Assembly (NCBI RefSeq): GCF_900094705.1
Contig: NZ_FMAR01000013.1
Coordinates: forward strand, 81,111 to 145,110
Length of the DNA: 64,000 nucleotides
Direction of reading: 5' to 3'
DNA from: Chitinophaga costaii
GTDB lineage: Bacteria > Bacteroidota > Bacteroidia > Chitinophagales > Chitinophagaceae
Shown here: positions 1-9,407 of the stretch, in pieces
Layout of the letters: each line of letters opens with the position of its first letter
How positions within the stretch are numbered: the stretch's first letter is position 1
Position numbers and translations under genes: made by a program
Notes under the pieces: generated by a model
The model's database searches: none
Told to the model about the DNA's origin: nothing
What the model saw: only the letters and a program-made list of their open reading frames with translations

Positions 1-1
1 T

Positions 2-1255
2 TACTTTTACCAGCGCCACTTTACGCGTTTACTCACTGCCATAAAATTGCAAACAGCCACCTTGTCTTACACGGTAGAGCAACGAACGGCCGAATTGCAG
101 CAAACCGTAATCCAGTTGGATAAATCTAACGTATCAAAAACAATTTTTCTCCAGGAAACCAGTCATGAGATCCGCAATGCGCTGCATGCCATATCGGGTA
201 TTACGCAGTTGCTGCGCCACGAGCAGCAATTACGGCCGGCTGGCGGAGAAGCATACCAGCTAATTGAAAATTTGTCTTCTATTAGTAACGCTTTATCGGA
301 AATTATTAATAATGTGTTGGAGCTGTCACGCATAGAGGCCGGGCATACCAGTGATTTGCATGAAGTGTGTTTTTCGCTGCACGAATGGCTGCATAGTATT
401 ATAAATATTTACCAATATACCACCCGGCTAAAAAAAATAACCCTGTTATTGAGCATAGCCCCCACGGTACCTCCTTATATTATTATAGATCGTATACGTC
501 TCCGGCAAGTGGTGAACAATCTCCTTACCAATGCTATTAAATATACTGCTACTTACAAAAACATTACCCTGTTATGTTTTATAAATGAAGGCCGGCTCTG
601 CCTGCAGGTAAAAGATGAAGGCATCGGCATCCCACGCGAAAAACTGGAGGCTATTTTCAACCCCTTTGAGCAGGCGCATACGCCCGTATATGGTAGTTCT
701 GGCCTGGGCCTCACTATTGCAATGCGCATGAGTAAAATGTTAGGTGGTCACATCCAAATAAATAGCCAGTTGGGGGAGGGAACCACTATCACCGTAAGCC
801 TGCCCCTGAAAGAAGGCACCGCTGCTATGGTGGAAGAGGCCAGTACCGATATGCTTTTCCAACCCGTGTTGCAGGATGCACGCATCTTGCTCATGGAAGA
901 CGATCCGCTGAACCAGGTCATTATGCAGCGCATGTTACAACAGATGGGTGTTAGCGACATTGTATTGGTAGATAATGGGGAAGAGGGTCTTTCACTGGCC
1001 CAGACCATGTTGCCCGATCTTATTATCATGGATATGCAAATGCCCCAATTATCTGGCTGGAAAGTAATATACCAAATCCGTCAAGACCCTTTCCTGAAGC
1101 ACATTCCGGTACTGGCCACTTCTGCCAATGCTTTCAAGGAACAAAAAGATGAGGCGCTGGCCGCCGGCATCGACGAATACCTCACCAAGCCTATTGCCTA
1201 CGATGTGCTGTACAAGTTGCTTAAAAAGCATTTGTTACAAACCGCATTTTTTTAG
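2..1255 (+). CDS. Hybrid sensor histidine kinase, C-terminal part
   Basis: The frame is open to the left edge, so the sensor part is outside the window and the true start is not visible. What remains is a short coiled segment, a HisKA domain with the phospho-acceptor His in SHEIRNALH, an HATPase domain (N box NNLLTNAIKYT, G1 DEGIGIP, G2 GLGLTIA) and a C-terminal receiver domain with MEDDP, the phospho-Asp in IIMDMQMP and the Lys in TKPI. The kinase would autophosphorylate on His and pass phosphate to its own receiver. No output domain follows the receiver, so a further phosphotransfer partner is expected elsewhere. It converges on the terpene synthase, 42 bp away; a shared function is not shown. 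Confidence 0.93.
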   Translation, partial: YFYQRHFTRLLTAIKLQTATLSYTVEQRTAELQQTVIQLDKSNVSKTIFLQETSHEIRNALHAISGITQLLRHEQQLRPAGGEAYQLIENLSSISNALSEIINNVLELSRIEAGHTSDLHEVCFSLHEWLHSIINIYQYTTRLKKITLLLSIAPTVPPYIIIDRIRLRQVVNNLLTNAIKYTATYKNITLLCFINEGRLCLQVKDEGIGIPREKLEAIFNPFEQAHTPVYGSSGLGLTIAMRMSKMLGGHIQINSQLGEGTTITVSLPLKEGTAAMVEEASTDMLFQPVLQDARILLMEDDPLNQVIMQRMLQQMGVSDIVLVDNGEEGLSLAQTMLPDLIIMDMQMPQLSGWKVIYQIRQDPFLKHIPVLATSANAFKEQKDEALAAGIDEYLTKPIAYDVLYKLLKKHLLQTAFF

Positions 1256-1297
1256 CGCCTGCGGCTCTTGGGGATTCCTATTCCTACCTTTGGAAAC

Positions 1298-2278
1298 CTA
1301 CACTTCTTCCAGCAGCGAGGCACTGAACTCCACTGCATAGCGTTTAGTATCATGGAAGCTCCAGTCGTAATTAGCTGTAATCCATGATTGCAGTACATCA
1401 ATATAACGGTCTACTTCCCGTTGTAACGTTGGCTCATATACCGGTAACTTTTTTTTCAGGCTTTCGAACAATTCCACTTCCATATTATGCATACGGGCGG
1501 TTTCCTGCATGGCATCCATAAAACCGTAGTGATGTTCGTGTTTTAGTACCAGCACCAGGTTGTGTACATCGCCCTGCTGCAATTCCTTAAAGCAGGAAAA
1601 CAGGTCGTTAGCCCAACACACAATATTGTTGCAGGCCAGCACCATACGGGTTATCACGGGGTGTTGCAATACTGCGTCAGGCAGATAAATCTTTTCAATG
1701 ATCTCAATAGCTTCTACATCGGCAAACAGTGCTCCGGTATAGGGGCGCATTTTCACATAATCCTCCACCGTGGGGGTACGGTGTTGGGCGCGGTTATTAG
1801 CCTCCCATAAACAGGATTCAAAATATGCTTCAATGCTGCGGATGAAGCGGGGACGCCATTCCAGGCGGCTAATGCGCAGCATGCGCTGCCAGATGTCGCT
1901 GAGTGAGGCAGCCAGGTTACCATCGTTCTCCAGGGTGGCTACTTTATTTTCGTAGAGAATGGTCATGAGCTGGGCGGTAATGCTTTGCAAGTATTCGGCT
2001 TGCTGCCCTAAATCGGCTTCGTCACATTGGTCGTCCAGCATAAACAACCAGGTATTAAAGTCGGCGATCACGCACAGCTCAAACAGGTCGGCATGTGGAA
2101 AGGCGCGGGCTGCCAGCCAGGGAAAACGGGCGCGTTCAAAGCGGGCCGCCGCCTTTGGGGTGGAAAGCAGATCGAACTGCTGTACCCATGCAGTGGTGTG
2201 CGCATTGGCCTCGTGCACAAAATTATTGATCAGGGAAGGAAATGGATAAGAGATCTTTGGGAAATTGAGAACGTTCAT
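1298..2278 (-). CDS. Class I terpene synthase (probably sesquiterpene)
   Basis: This 326-residue protein has the full set of bacterial class I terpene synthase motifs. The Mg-binding aspartate-rich motif is DDQCDE at residues 82-87. The NSE triad is N224, S228 and E232. R178 lies exactly 46 residues before N224, where the pyrophosphate sensor is expected, and the C-terminal RY pair is R313-Y314. Length matches single-domain bacterial sesquiterpene synthases. It should ionise a prenyl diphosphate such as farnesyl diphosphate and cyclise it, but chain length and product cannot be read from sequence. The IPP isomerase gene lies upstream on the same strand, 315 bp away. No P450 or other tailoring gene is adjacent. 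Confidence 0.93.
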   Translation of the reverse strand: MNVLNFPKISYPFPSLINNFVHEANAHTTAWVQQFDLLSTPKAAARFERARFPWLAARAFPHADLFELCVIADFNTWLFMLDDQCDEADLGQQAEYLQSITAQLMTILYENKVATLENDGNLAASLSDIWQRMLRISRLEWRPRFIRSIEAYFESCLWEANNRAQHRTPTVEDYVKMRPYTGALFADVEAIEIIEKIYLPDAVLQHPVITRMVLACNNIVCWANDLFSCFKELQQGDVHNLVLVLKHEHHYGFMDAMQETARMHNMEVELFESLKKKLPVYEPTLQREVDRYIDVLQSWITANYDWSFHDTKRYAVEFSASLLEEV

Positions 2279-2593
2279 GTTGTGTATTTTTAAAGGTTAC
2301 ATTAAAGGGAATAAACAAAATTGCAGCGTGCTAAGGGATACTTCGGGTTATTGATTTTAGTAATATGCAAGCAGGAAGAGACAACGACTTACGTTTAAGT
2401 TTAATGGTGTAGTGTAACAATTAATGGCATGCGAATGTGTTAATTATGATGGTGAAATAGAAAAAAGAACCTACTGGTTAGTCCTGCAGGAAAATAATGA
2501 TGGTCGTGTAATATGCTGCAGACCGGCAGGGTAGGAGTATGGAGTTAAGCCACACGTTATTTTTATTGGTTGTGTGTTGTAAATGGTAAGTTT
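2279..2593. other. Intergenic, terpene synthase to idi
   Basis: These 315 bases lie between two genes on the minus strand and are AT-rich. I find no convincing ORF, terminator hairpin or consensus TAnnTTTG box. It presumably contains the terpene synthase promoter, so the two genes need not share a transcript. Confidence 0.5.
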
Positions 2594-3142
2594 TTAATTT
2601 GATGGAACTTGCACTGGTATTTGAGTATTTAGGTAACTTTTTAACATGGGATAAGCCAGGTGAAACCAACTGGTAAATGTCTGTGGCATCGTATCCAGCA
2701 AATAATCTATCTCGGGCATGGATAAGAAGCGGCAATCGGCTACCTCACCGGCGTCGGGCTGCAAAGGGCCACTATAATGGCCCAGCAATACATGATCAAA
2801 TTCATGCTCTGTAAGCCCATTATCGAAAACCGTGCGATATTGGAAAGAAAAAAGAGGCGTAAGGTAGCAGTCAATGCCCAATTCTTCCACCAGCCGGCGG
2901 TGTGCAGCAGCTTCTACGGCTTCGCCGGGTAGTGGATGGCTGCAACAGGCATTGGTCCACAAGCCACCAGAATGGTATTTATGCAGGGCGCGCTGTTGCA
3001 ATAACATTTCATGATGCTCGTTTAGAATAAATATAGAAAATGCCCGGTGCAGCAATCCCCGCTGGTGCGCTTCCAATTTTTCCATGGTTCCAATCTGGCG
3101 GTCCTGCTCATCTACCAGGATGACGTGTGGCAGGTATATCAT
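2594..3142 (-). CDS. idi: Isopentenyl-diphosphate delta-isomerase, type 1
   Basis: This is a 182-residue Nudix-fold enzyme of the type 1 IPP isomerase family, which interconverts isopentenyl and dimethylallyl diphosphate. The catalytic Cys region is NACCSHPLPGE (Cys near residue 67), and the acidic site is in EHEFDH near residue 113. Metal-binding histidines are suggested by EAHQRG and LHRAF near residues 25-32. Length fits the family (about 180). Type 1 Idi is not essential where the MEP pathway supplies both isomers, so its position upstream of a terpene synthase suggests a role in balancing prenyl precursors for the terpene. That link is inferred from proximity. Confidence 0.94.
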   Translation of the reverse strand: MIYLPHVILVDEQDRQIGTMEKLEAHQRGLLHRAFSIFILNEHHEMLLQQRALHKYHSGGLWTNACCSHPLPGEAVEAAAHRRLVEELGIDCYLTPLFSFQYRTVFDNGLTEHEFDHVLLGHYSGPLQPDAGEVADCRFLSMPEIDYLLDTMPQTFTSWFHLAYPMLKSYLNTQIPVQVPSN

Positions 3143-3769
3143 GTGTTAAGTGATTTAAGTCGGTGTTGCAAACGAGCCGCCATCTTTGCATGTTAGGCGT
3201 ATCGGGCTACTGTAAATAGTTGAAAATAACAAAATTGTCTGGCATCGGATGTACAACGTTCCTTCGTTTTTCGTCTCTATATTCGGATAAAAGTGCTCCA
3301 TACAATGCACCTAACCCTGGTTTAATAACAAACATTTGAATATTGCGGGCATGTTATGTGTCTCTTTAATAAATATACGAATTATGAAATTATTTTTTTT
3401 GCTAAAAAATGTTCTGTTCTAGCTGATTTATTTCATGAGAATTTTATCTTGAGCAGCAGCGCTGCAATTCCATTGCCGCAGCTATTTTGCGGTTATACCC
3501 ATTTTAGTAAAGAATTGCTAAGGGGAATGAATGGGCTTAAAAAAAGCTTATTCAACTTGTAGGCATGTCAACAAAGCGGCATTTTCTAAATATAATTATG
3601 ACGTTTTCACGGGAGGCTGGTTTTAGGGAAGCGTGCTACGTTGCTGTACTTTTCTATTCCTTTCACGCTCAACATCTTCTCAAATTAGATGTTATAACAT
3701 TTGTTTGTTTATATCTTCCCTATCCTGTAATTTTGCTAACGGTGTTAGGTAAATTGACCCGCTATAAAA
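3143..3769. other. Intergenic, between idi and the TetR remnant
   Basis: About 627 bases separate the divergent idi and TetR-remnant starts. Two short open frames occur (3356-3562 and 3565-3882), but neither resembles a known protein, and the second overlaps the TetR remnant in another frame. I see no tRNA, terminator or clear TAnnTTTG box. It may hold old promoter sequence for the broken regulator. Confidence 0.5.
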
Positions 3770-4371
3770 ATGGGTATAACAGGTCGAAAAAAGCGACAAA
3801 AAACAGCCGTTCGTGCAGCCATCCTGCAATAGGCCTGGGAGCTGGTCCGGAAAGAGGGCTGGTAGTCTTTATCCATTCGTAAAATTGCCGTTGCCATTGA
3901 ATACATTGTACCTGTCATTTACGATCACTTTAAAAATAAAAATGATATTCTGCTGGAATTTGTGAAAGAAGGTGTTCAGGGCTTGCTGGACGCGCTGTGT
4001 CATGTGCAGCAGCAACATGCCGACCCGAAGCGTAAATTGAAACCATGGTGTATGCTTATTGGGAGTATGCATTGGCCAATAAGGCGCATTATCAGTTAAT
4101 GTTTAGTGTAGGCATGAATACTTGTGATGCCTTCCAGAAAGTATCACAGCTTTGCGAAACAGGCCAGCTCATAGAAAGCACTATCGAGGGCGTAGTGGCC
4201 CGGAGCAGTCACCCGGCAGACACGGTTATAAAGTTCCAAGTGTTTGGGTCTCTCCTGCACGGTATTGCCGCTGCCAGTATTATGGATCATTTGTTTGCGC
4301 CTTATGGCAAAAATGGCGATCAGGTTTTTGCAGACATTGTGCAGCATTTTATTCGGGGTTTCAAAGATTAG
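3770..4371 (+). pseudogene. TetR/AcrR-family regulator, broken by two stops and a frameshift
   Basis: Joining frames gives a complete TetR-type repressor of about 200 residues. It starts at ATG 3770 with a basic stretch (GRKKRQKTA), then an HTH region ending IRKIAVAIEY and VPVIYDHFKNK, the usual TetR recognition helix and following tyrosine. Two in-frame TAG codons, at 3830-3832 and 3863-3865, interrupt the HTH. A one-base deletion near 4041-4044 moves the C-terminal ligand-binding part (MVYAYWEYALANK onward) to another frame. The three lesions mean no full protein can be made. It sits upstream of, and in the same direction as, a nitroreductase gene it may once have controlled. Sequencing error is a less likely alternative. 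Confidence 0.85.
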
Positions 4372-4572
4372 CTGTGACGCTTATAGCATATTTTTTGGGC
4401 GCACGCTATTCGTTGCACGTCATCATCTTAAATTGGATGCGAACGGTATTAGTTAGGATATCTAAACTATGTAATTGTATAAAAGGATCTAATTGTTAGC
4501 TGTAACCATGGTGAATGCTTTGGTTACGCAACACACAAACCAATATAAAACGTTTAAAAAAGTTAAATTAGC

Positions 4573-5202
4573 ATGAGCATTATTAATTCCCTCCAGTGGC
4601 GTTACGCTGTGAAAAGAATGACCGGCCAGAAAGTAGAACAGGAAAAGGTGAACGTTGTACTGGAAGCTGCCCGTCAGGCGGCTAGCTCTATTGGGCTTCA
4701 GCCTTTCAGTGTGATCGTGGTTAAAAACGAAGAATTGCGTAAGCAGATTGCTCCCTTAGCTTACAATCAACCGCAGATTACCGAATGTTCTCACTTGCTG
4801 ATTTTCGCAGCCTGGACCGATATGTCCGAAGCACAGGTAGAGGAATATATCCAGCAGATAGCTGTTGAGCGCGGCGTTCCCCGGGAAGCCCTGCAAGGTT
4901 TTAAAGACACCGCATGGGGTGCAGTAGCTGGTAAAACACCCGAGCAACGATTCGAGTGGTTTGCCCGCCAGGCCTACATTTCCTTTGGTACCGCTATTGC
5001 CGCCGCTGCTTACGAAAAAATAGACTCCTGCCCTATGGAAGGTTTTAATGGCCCCGCTCTGGATACCCTGCTGGGCCTGGATAAGAAAAATTTGCGCTCG
5101 GTAACATTACTGGCGCTCGGTCATCGCGACGAAGTGAACGACAAGCTGGCTGGTGCTGCAAAAGTGCGCCGTGCGAAGGAGAAATTTATCATTGAATTGT
5201 AG
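4573..5202 (+). CDS. Nitroreductase-family NAD(P)H-dependent oxidoreductase
   Basis: This 209-residue protein is a member of the nitroreductase superfamily, FMN-binding homodimers that reduce nitro-aromatics, quinones or flavins using NAD(P)H. The N-terminal RYAVKRM segment and the ARQAASSIGLQPF stretch are typical FMN phosphate- and ring-contact regions of the NfsB/YdgI-like subgroup. The C-terminal half has the family pattern with PMEGF and a final basic tail. Length is normal. It lies 201 bp after the broken TetR gene, and terminates at a shared bidirectional hairpin. With its likely repressor lost, expression may be constitutive (inference). The physiological substrate is unknown. Confidence 0.88.
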   Translation: MSIINSLQWRYAVKRMTGQKVEQEKVNVVLEAARQAASSIGLQPFSVIVVKNEELRKQIAPLAYNQPQITECSHLLIFAAWTDMSEAQVEEYIQQIAVERGVPREALQGFKDTAWGAVAGKTPEQRFEWFARQAYISFGTAIAAAAYEKIDSCPMEGFNGPALDTLLGLDKKNLRSVTLLALGHRDEVNDKLAGAAKVRRAKEKFIIEL

Positions 5203-5364
5203 TAGGGAAGGAGTGGTTATTGCACAAGCATTTATTCGTCAAACAGGCAGCAGCCCGGACTAGCCATCACAAGAAAGCTAGATGTAGCATTAACGCAGTG
5301 GCATATACGAAACGTGAAATAGAAGTGCAAGACGGATACTCTTAACGGTTACTATAAAAACGAA

Positions 5365-5393
5365 AACGCCCGGAAAGAATTCCGGGCGTTTTT
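5365..5393. terminator. Bidirectional Rho-independent terminator
   Basis: A perfect 11-bp stem (arms 5365-5375 and 5380-5390) closes an AGAA tetraloop, with a T-run on the right and an A-run on the left. It sits between the convergent nitroreductase and glycosyltransferase genes and can serve both. Confidence 0.88.
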
Positions 5394-5433
5394 CATTTTC
5401 ATTTACCAATTTCAACATAAAGCGTTTACTGGT

Positions 5434-6537
5434 TCAGTACAATACTTCTGCTTTAGTGGCTTTTGGAAAAGGAACACCTTGCAGGTGATACATGATGCTG
5501 AGGTATTTATGTGTAAGGTATTTCAAATTGTGTTGCTCAAAGGCGAATTGATAGGCTATGCGCACCTGTTCTTCGCTTATCCGGGGCTTGGTGAGTAAGG
5601 TATGGATGCCTGCGGCGAGTGCCTTGGGCGATTTAACAGGACATAAGATGCCGCGTCCTTCGCCCAGCAGGTCTGGTAGTCCACCAGCATTTGTGCCCAC
5701 TACGGGAACTTTGTACAAGAAGGCATCAAGCACGCTGCTTCCCAGGCCTTCCTGTTCAGAGCTCATCACAAATACATCCAAAAGGGTAAACACATCTTCC
5801 ACATTATCATGGAAGCCCATCAACTTGTAATGGTCCTGTAGGCCCAGTGCGGCAATGCGCTCCCGCACGGGAATTTCTAATGCGCCTTTACCAAAGTGAA
5901 GGAAAACAAAATCCTTTCGTTTAGCAGCTAATTCAGCAATGGCGTCCACCATGGTAAAAGGATCTTTATGATCTACCAGGGCTGCCGTGGTACCTAATAT
6001 TTTAGTGGTGGGTGCCAGCGGAAGGTTTGCCAGCAGTTGAATAGCCCGGGAGGCATTCAATTCTTTTTTGACAATAGCGCTGGAAATAACGGTGACGTTT
6101 TCCACGCCAAAGTCTTCCAAAATGCGCTTTATGGCAGTGCTGATAGCAATCACCTTATCCGTAAGCCGGTACTTGAGACGTGTAAACCGGCCATGGGGTA
6201 CAAAATCTACCCGCCGCGTGAACACGATCTTTGCCCGGTGAAAAGGTTTGGCCAATACAGCATAGGTTAGTATATGAGAAGTCTGCACATGCAGGATGTT
6301 GTAGTGACGTCCATAGCGCATTAAAAAGTACAAAATGCCAAAAATATTTGCAAACGCATAAGTAGTAAAACCGGCCTCCCTGGCCTTTTCTTCAAGGGCG
6401 CAATTTTTGCGGCAAAGAAGCGAAACGCCTATGCCGGCATCTGCAAAGCCGGTCATATTATAAAGTGTCTGACGTTCTCCTCCTCGCCATCCACGTTCGA
6501 AGTTCAGCTCAAGAATACGTAAAGGTTTAATTCGCAT
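5434..6537 (-). CDS. Glycosyltransferase family 4 protein
   Basis: This 367-residue protein has the GT-B layout of GT4 retaining glycosyltransferases. The N-terminal acceptor domain starts RILELNFERGWRGGERQ, with the glycine-rich loop of the family. The C-terminal donor domain has the LGTTAALVDHKDP segment and SSEQEGLGSSVLDAF, the nucleotide-sugar E-motif, in which the usual second Glu is Asp. It should transfer a sugar from a nucleotide donor to a cell-envelope glycan or lipid at the cytoplasmic face. It stands alone, not in a polysaccharide cluster, so the acceptor cannot be predicted. The ATG at 6537 is directly preceded by AT-rich promoter sequence. Confidence 0.9.
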   Translation of the reverse strand: MRIKPLRILELNFERGWRGGERQTLYNMTGFADAGIGVSLLCRKNCALEEKAREAGFTTYAFANIFGILYFLMRYGRHYNILHVQTSHILTYAVLAKPFHRAKIVFTRRVDFVPHGRFTRLKYRLTDKVIAISTAIKRILEDFGVENVTVISSAIVKKELNASRAIQLLANLPLAPTTKILGTTAALVDHKDPFTMVDAIAELAAKRKDFVFLHFGKGALEIPVRERIAALGLQDHYKLMGFHDNVEDVFTLLDVFVMSSEQEGLGSSVLDAFLYKVPVVGTNAGGLPDLLGEGRGILCPVKSPKALAAGIHTLLTKPRISEEQVRIAYQFAFEQHNLKYLTHKYLSIMYHLQGVPFPKATKAEVLY

Positions 6538-6715
6538 GTAACAATATTTTAGGCGCTCGACAGGTTGAAAGAATATAGATTAGACGCATAAATTATGCGA
6601 AGTTTAATAGGTTTTCTGCATGCTTAACAGTAAATAACATTAAATAACAGTACTACTGCAATTTACGGTATTAAAGTCTATTGCTTACCTTTATGTTCAT
6701 AAATAGACCGGCATA

Positions 6716-8515
6716 TTGAAACACCTGGCAGCACTTAATAAATATTTTATAACCTACAAATGGCGGTTCCTTCTGGGGCTCCTGTTCACGGCCATTTCCA
6801 TCGTATTCAGCATATTTCAGCCCATCATGGTCCGGCAGATCTTTGACCTGCTGGAACAAAACCTTAACACCTATGGCCTGGTGAGTGATACCAAGCTGCG
6901 CGGCGCGTTCCGGAACGACTTTACCGCAGTGCTGGCTTTTTATGGGATTATCATCCTGGTCTTTGCCTTGCTCAGTGGCTTTTTTATGTTTCTGCAGCGG
7001 CAAACCCTGGTGGTGATGTCGCGCTTTATTGAATATGACCTCAAAAATGATGTTTATGAACATTACCAGCGTTTGGACCTTAACTTTTTCAAAATGCATC
7101 GCACGGGCGATCTGATGAGCCGCATTACAGAAGACGTATCACGGGTACGTATGTACGTGGGGCCAGCGGTAATGTATACCACGCGTACTTTAATTATGCT
7201 TGTGATCATCGTGTATCTCATGCTGGAAGTAAATCCCATGCTTACATTGTATACTTTGTTTCCTTTACCCATCCTGGCTATTACTATTTATTATGTAAAC
7301 CATATCATTCACCAGAAAAGCGAGCGCATTCAAGCGCAGTTGTCCGGTATTACCAGCATCGCACAGGAATCCTATTCAGGTATCCGGGTAATTAAATCCT
7401 ATGTACAGGAGGATAATACCGTCAATTTTTTTGATAAGGCAAGTGAAGATTATAAGCAAAGCTCCATTAGCCTGGCCAAAACCGATGCCATGTACCAGCC
7501 TGCCATGGCTTTAATGATTGGGTTGAGTGTTATCCTGACCATCTTTACCGGAGGCCTCCAGGTTATGAATGGTACTATTACGGTAGGCAATCTCGCCGAA
7601 TTCGTGATATATGTGAACATGCTAACTTTCCCCATTTTCTCCATTGGTTGGGTGGCATCTATGGTGCAGCGTGCCGCAGCTTCACAACAACGGCTAAACG
7701 AATTTCTTCAAATACGACCGGATATTAAAGACAGTCCCGATGCACAAGCTGTAATAATAAAAGGAGGTATAAGGCTGGAAAATGTATCTTTTACCTACCC
7801 ACATACTGGCATTACAGCCCTGAAGCACTTTAACCTATCGATTCAGCCCGGCCAGAAAGTGGCAGTGATAGGGCGTACCGGCGCTGGCAAATCTACCCTG
7901 GCCCAATTGCTGATACGCATGTACGACCCGCAGGAAGGACGTGTGGAAATAGATGGGCTAGATATCCGGGGTATTAAGCTGGAAAGCCTCCGGGAGCAAA
8001 TCAGTTATGTGCCGCAGGATGTTTTCTTATTTTCCGATAGTATCACCAATAACATTCGCTTTGCCCGCCCCGATGCAGACATGGAAACGGTAAAACGTGC
8101 TGCCCGGCAAGCTTCCATTGAAAAAGACATTACCCAGTTCCGGGAAGGTTTTGATACGATGATCGGAGAACGGGGGGTAACGCTCAGCGGTGGGCAAAAA
8201 CAGCGTATCTCAATTGCCCGAGGCTTATTGAAAGATCCGAATGTAATGGTTTTCGACGACTGCCTGTCTGCCGTAGACGCCAAAACCGAAAAAGAAATTA
8301 TTAGCAATCTGTATGATTATCTCCAGCATAAAACGGCTATCATCATCACCCACCGCATCTTTACATTGTTTGAATTTGATAAGATCGTGGTGCTGGATGA
8401 AGGGGCCATTGTGGAGGAAGGTACACATGAAGAATTATTGTCATTAAACGGTTATTATGCGAACCTCTATGCCCGCCAGCAATCTGGCGAGGAAGACATA
8501 GTAATGGCTTCATAA
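6716..8515 (+). CDS. ABC exporter, fused membrane and ATPase domains
   Basis: A 599-residue half-transporter with a type IV exporter membrane domain (six predicted helices, roughly residues 15-320) followed by an ATPase domain. It has Walker A GRTGAGKST, Q-loop YVPQD, signature LSGGQKQR, and the H-loop His in IITHR. The Walker B ends MVFDDCLSAVD, so the usual catalytic Glu is Asp, as in the degenerate site of some heterodimeric exporters. It would pump lipid, drug or peptide outward. A TAG stop at 6704 is in frame just upstream, and no ATG follows for many codons, so TTG 6716 is the best start. No partner half-transporter gene is adjacent. Confidence 0.9.
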   Translation: MKHLAALNKYFITYKWRFLLGLLFTAISIVFSIFQPIMVRQIFDLLEQNLNTYGLVSDTKLRGAFRNDFTAVLAFYGIIILVFALLSGFFMFLQRQTLVVMSRFIEYDLKNDVYEHYQRLDLNFFKMHRTGDLMSRITEDVSRVRMYVGPAVMYTTRTLIMLVIIVYLMLEVNPMLTLYTLFPLPILAITIYYVNHIIHQKSERIQAQLSGITSIAQESYSGIRVIKSYVQEDNTVNFFDKASEDYKQSSISLAKTDAMYQPAMALMIGLSVILTIFTGGLQVMNGTITVGNLAEFVIYVNMLTFPIFSIGWVASMVQRAAASQQRLNEFLQIRPDIKDSPDAQAVIIKGGIRLENVSFTYPHTGITALKHFNLSIQPGQKVAVIGRTGAGKSTLAQLLIRMYDPQEGRVEIDGLDIRGIKLESLREQISYVPQDVFLFSDSITNNIRFARPDADMETVKRAARQASIEKDITQFREGFDTMIGERGVTLSGGQKQRISIARGLLKDPNVMVFDDCLSAVDAKTEKEIISNLYDYLQHKTAIIITHRIFTLFEFDKIVVLDEGAIVEEGTHEELLSLNGYYANLYARQQSGEEDIVMAS

Positions 8516-8589
8516 TGAGTAGCTTAATATAGCCATAGTCGTGAGTTTCAGCCCTGCCTAAATCATTTCCTGATACTATTGAAATTTAT

Positions 8590-8619
8590 TTTGATATTTA
8601 GAAAACAATAGTATATTTG
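8590..8619 (+). promoter_or_regulatory. Bacteroidota sigma-A promoter of the PurA-like gene
   Basis: A -33 TTTG (8590-8593) is followed after 18 bp by a -7 TATATTTG (8612-8619). The leader to GTG 8671 would be about 45 bases. The match to the Bacteroidota consensus is full. Confidence 0.75.
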
Positions 8620-8670
8620 TTCCTTATAGAAAACAGGATTTGATTCGTTAACACTTAAATCATTCACACT

Positions 8671-9126
8671 GTGGCGTACGAAAACAACAATCAGCAGGAA
8701 AGAAACAATGATAGCATCTTTTCCAAGCGATTGAAGGCGGGTAAAAGAAGGACTTACTTCTTTGATGTAAAAACTACTCGGGGCAACGATTACTTTCTGA
8801 CCATCACAGAGAGCAAAAAACGCTTCAACGACAATGGTTATGACAGGCACAAAGTGTTCTTGTATAAAGAAGACTTTAACAAGTTCCTGAATGCGCTGAC
8901 AGAAACTATCAATTACGTTAAAACGGAGTTGATGCCTGATTTTGATTTTGACGCTTACAATCACGATTATTCCCGTGACGAAGACGGAGAAGAAGGGTCT
9001 GAAGTAGCGGATAACATAGAAGCCGATGTAGAAGTAGTTACTGCCGCCACAGCAGCACCTATAACAGCCGAAGTATCCAGCGCCGTTCCGGCATCTATAA
9101 GCACGGAAGACGTGGATAAATGGTAA
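8671..9126 (+). CDS. DUF3276 PurA-like nucleic-acid-binding protein
   Basis: A 151-residue protein whose first about 90 residues match the DUF3276 family, a bacterial single PUR-repeat fold related to eukaryotic Pur-alpha, which binds single-stranded DNA or RNA. Recognisable segments are SIFSKRLKAGKRRTYFFDVK, YFLTITESKKR and HKVFLYKEDFNKFL. The remaining about 60 residues are acidic and Ala/Val-rich, probably a disordered tail. The start is GTG 8671, since no ATG fits the conserved N-terminus MAYENNN. It is a single-gene unit with its own consensus promoter and terminator. A role as a nucleic-acid regulator is inferred from the family. Confidence 0.85.
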   Translation: MAYENNNQQERNNDSIFSKRLKAGKRRTYFFDVKTTRGNDYFLTITESKKRFNDNGYDRHKVFLYKEDFNKFLNALTETINYVKTELMPDFDFDAYNHDYSRDEDGEEGSEVADNIEADVEVVTAATAAPITAEVSSAVPASISTEDVDKW

Positions 9127-9160
9127 TGACTATGTACTAAAAATTTACTTTATTGAAAGG

Positions 9161-9192
9161 AAGCCTCCGGATTTTTTCCGGGGGCTTTTTTT
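9161..9192 (+). terminator. Rho-independent terminator after the PurA-like gene
   Basis: An 11-bp stem with one G-T pair (9161-9171 with 9177-9187), a loop of five T, and a T-run at 9186-9192. Confidence 0.88.
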
Positions 9193-9347
9193 GGCTTTTT
9201 ATTTTTTGCTGAACGTGTAGTCGTGAGGGTCATATTATATTAAGTGGGAATGATTATGTTTTATTTACCCGTTAATTGCGTATAGTCATGCACGTTGTAA
9301 TAGTTTATAGAGAAATGCCATTGTGCAGCCGCTACAATATTAGTAAT

Positions 9348-9385
9348 AAAAAAGCCGCAGACATTCTTGTATTGTTTGCGGCTTT
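9348..9385 (-). terminator. Rho-independent terminator of pgi
   Basis: Arms 9351-9359 and 9377-9385 pair over 9 bp. Read on the minus strand the stem is followed by six T, and it lies 23 bp after the pgi stop codon. Confidence 0.8.
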
Positions 9386-9407
9386 TAAATGAAGAAATGA
9401 GCATACA

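Noticed and set aside
3830..3865. TAG codons in the TetR gene as recoded sense codons
   Set aside because: TAG is an ordinary stop in this window and a separate frameshift also breaks the gene, so decay explains it better.
3356..3882. Two adjacent plus-strand open frames (68 and 105 codons)
   Set aside because: Neither has a recognisable fold or start context; the second overlaps the TetR remnant in a wrong frame.
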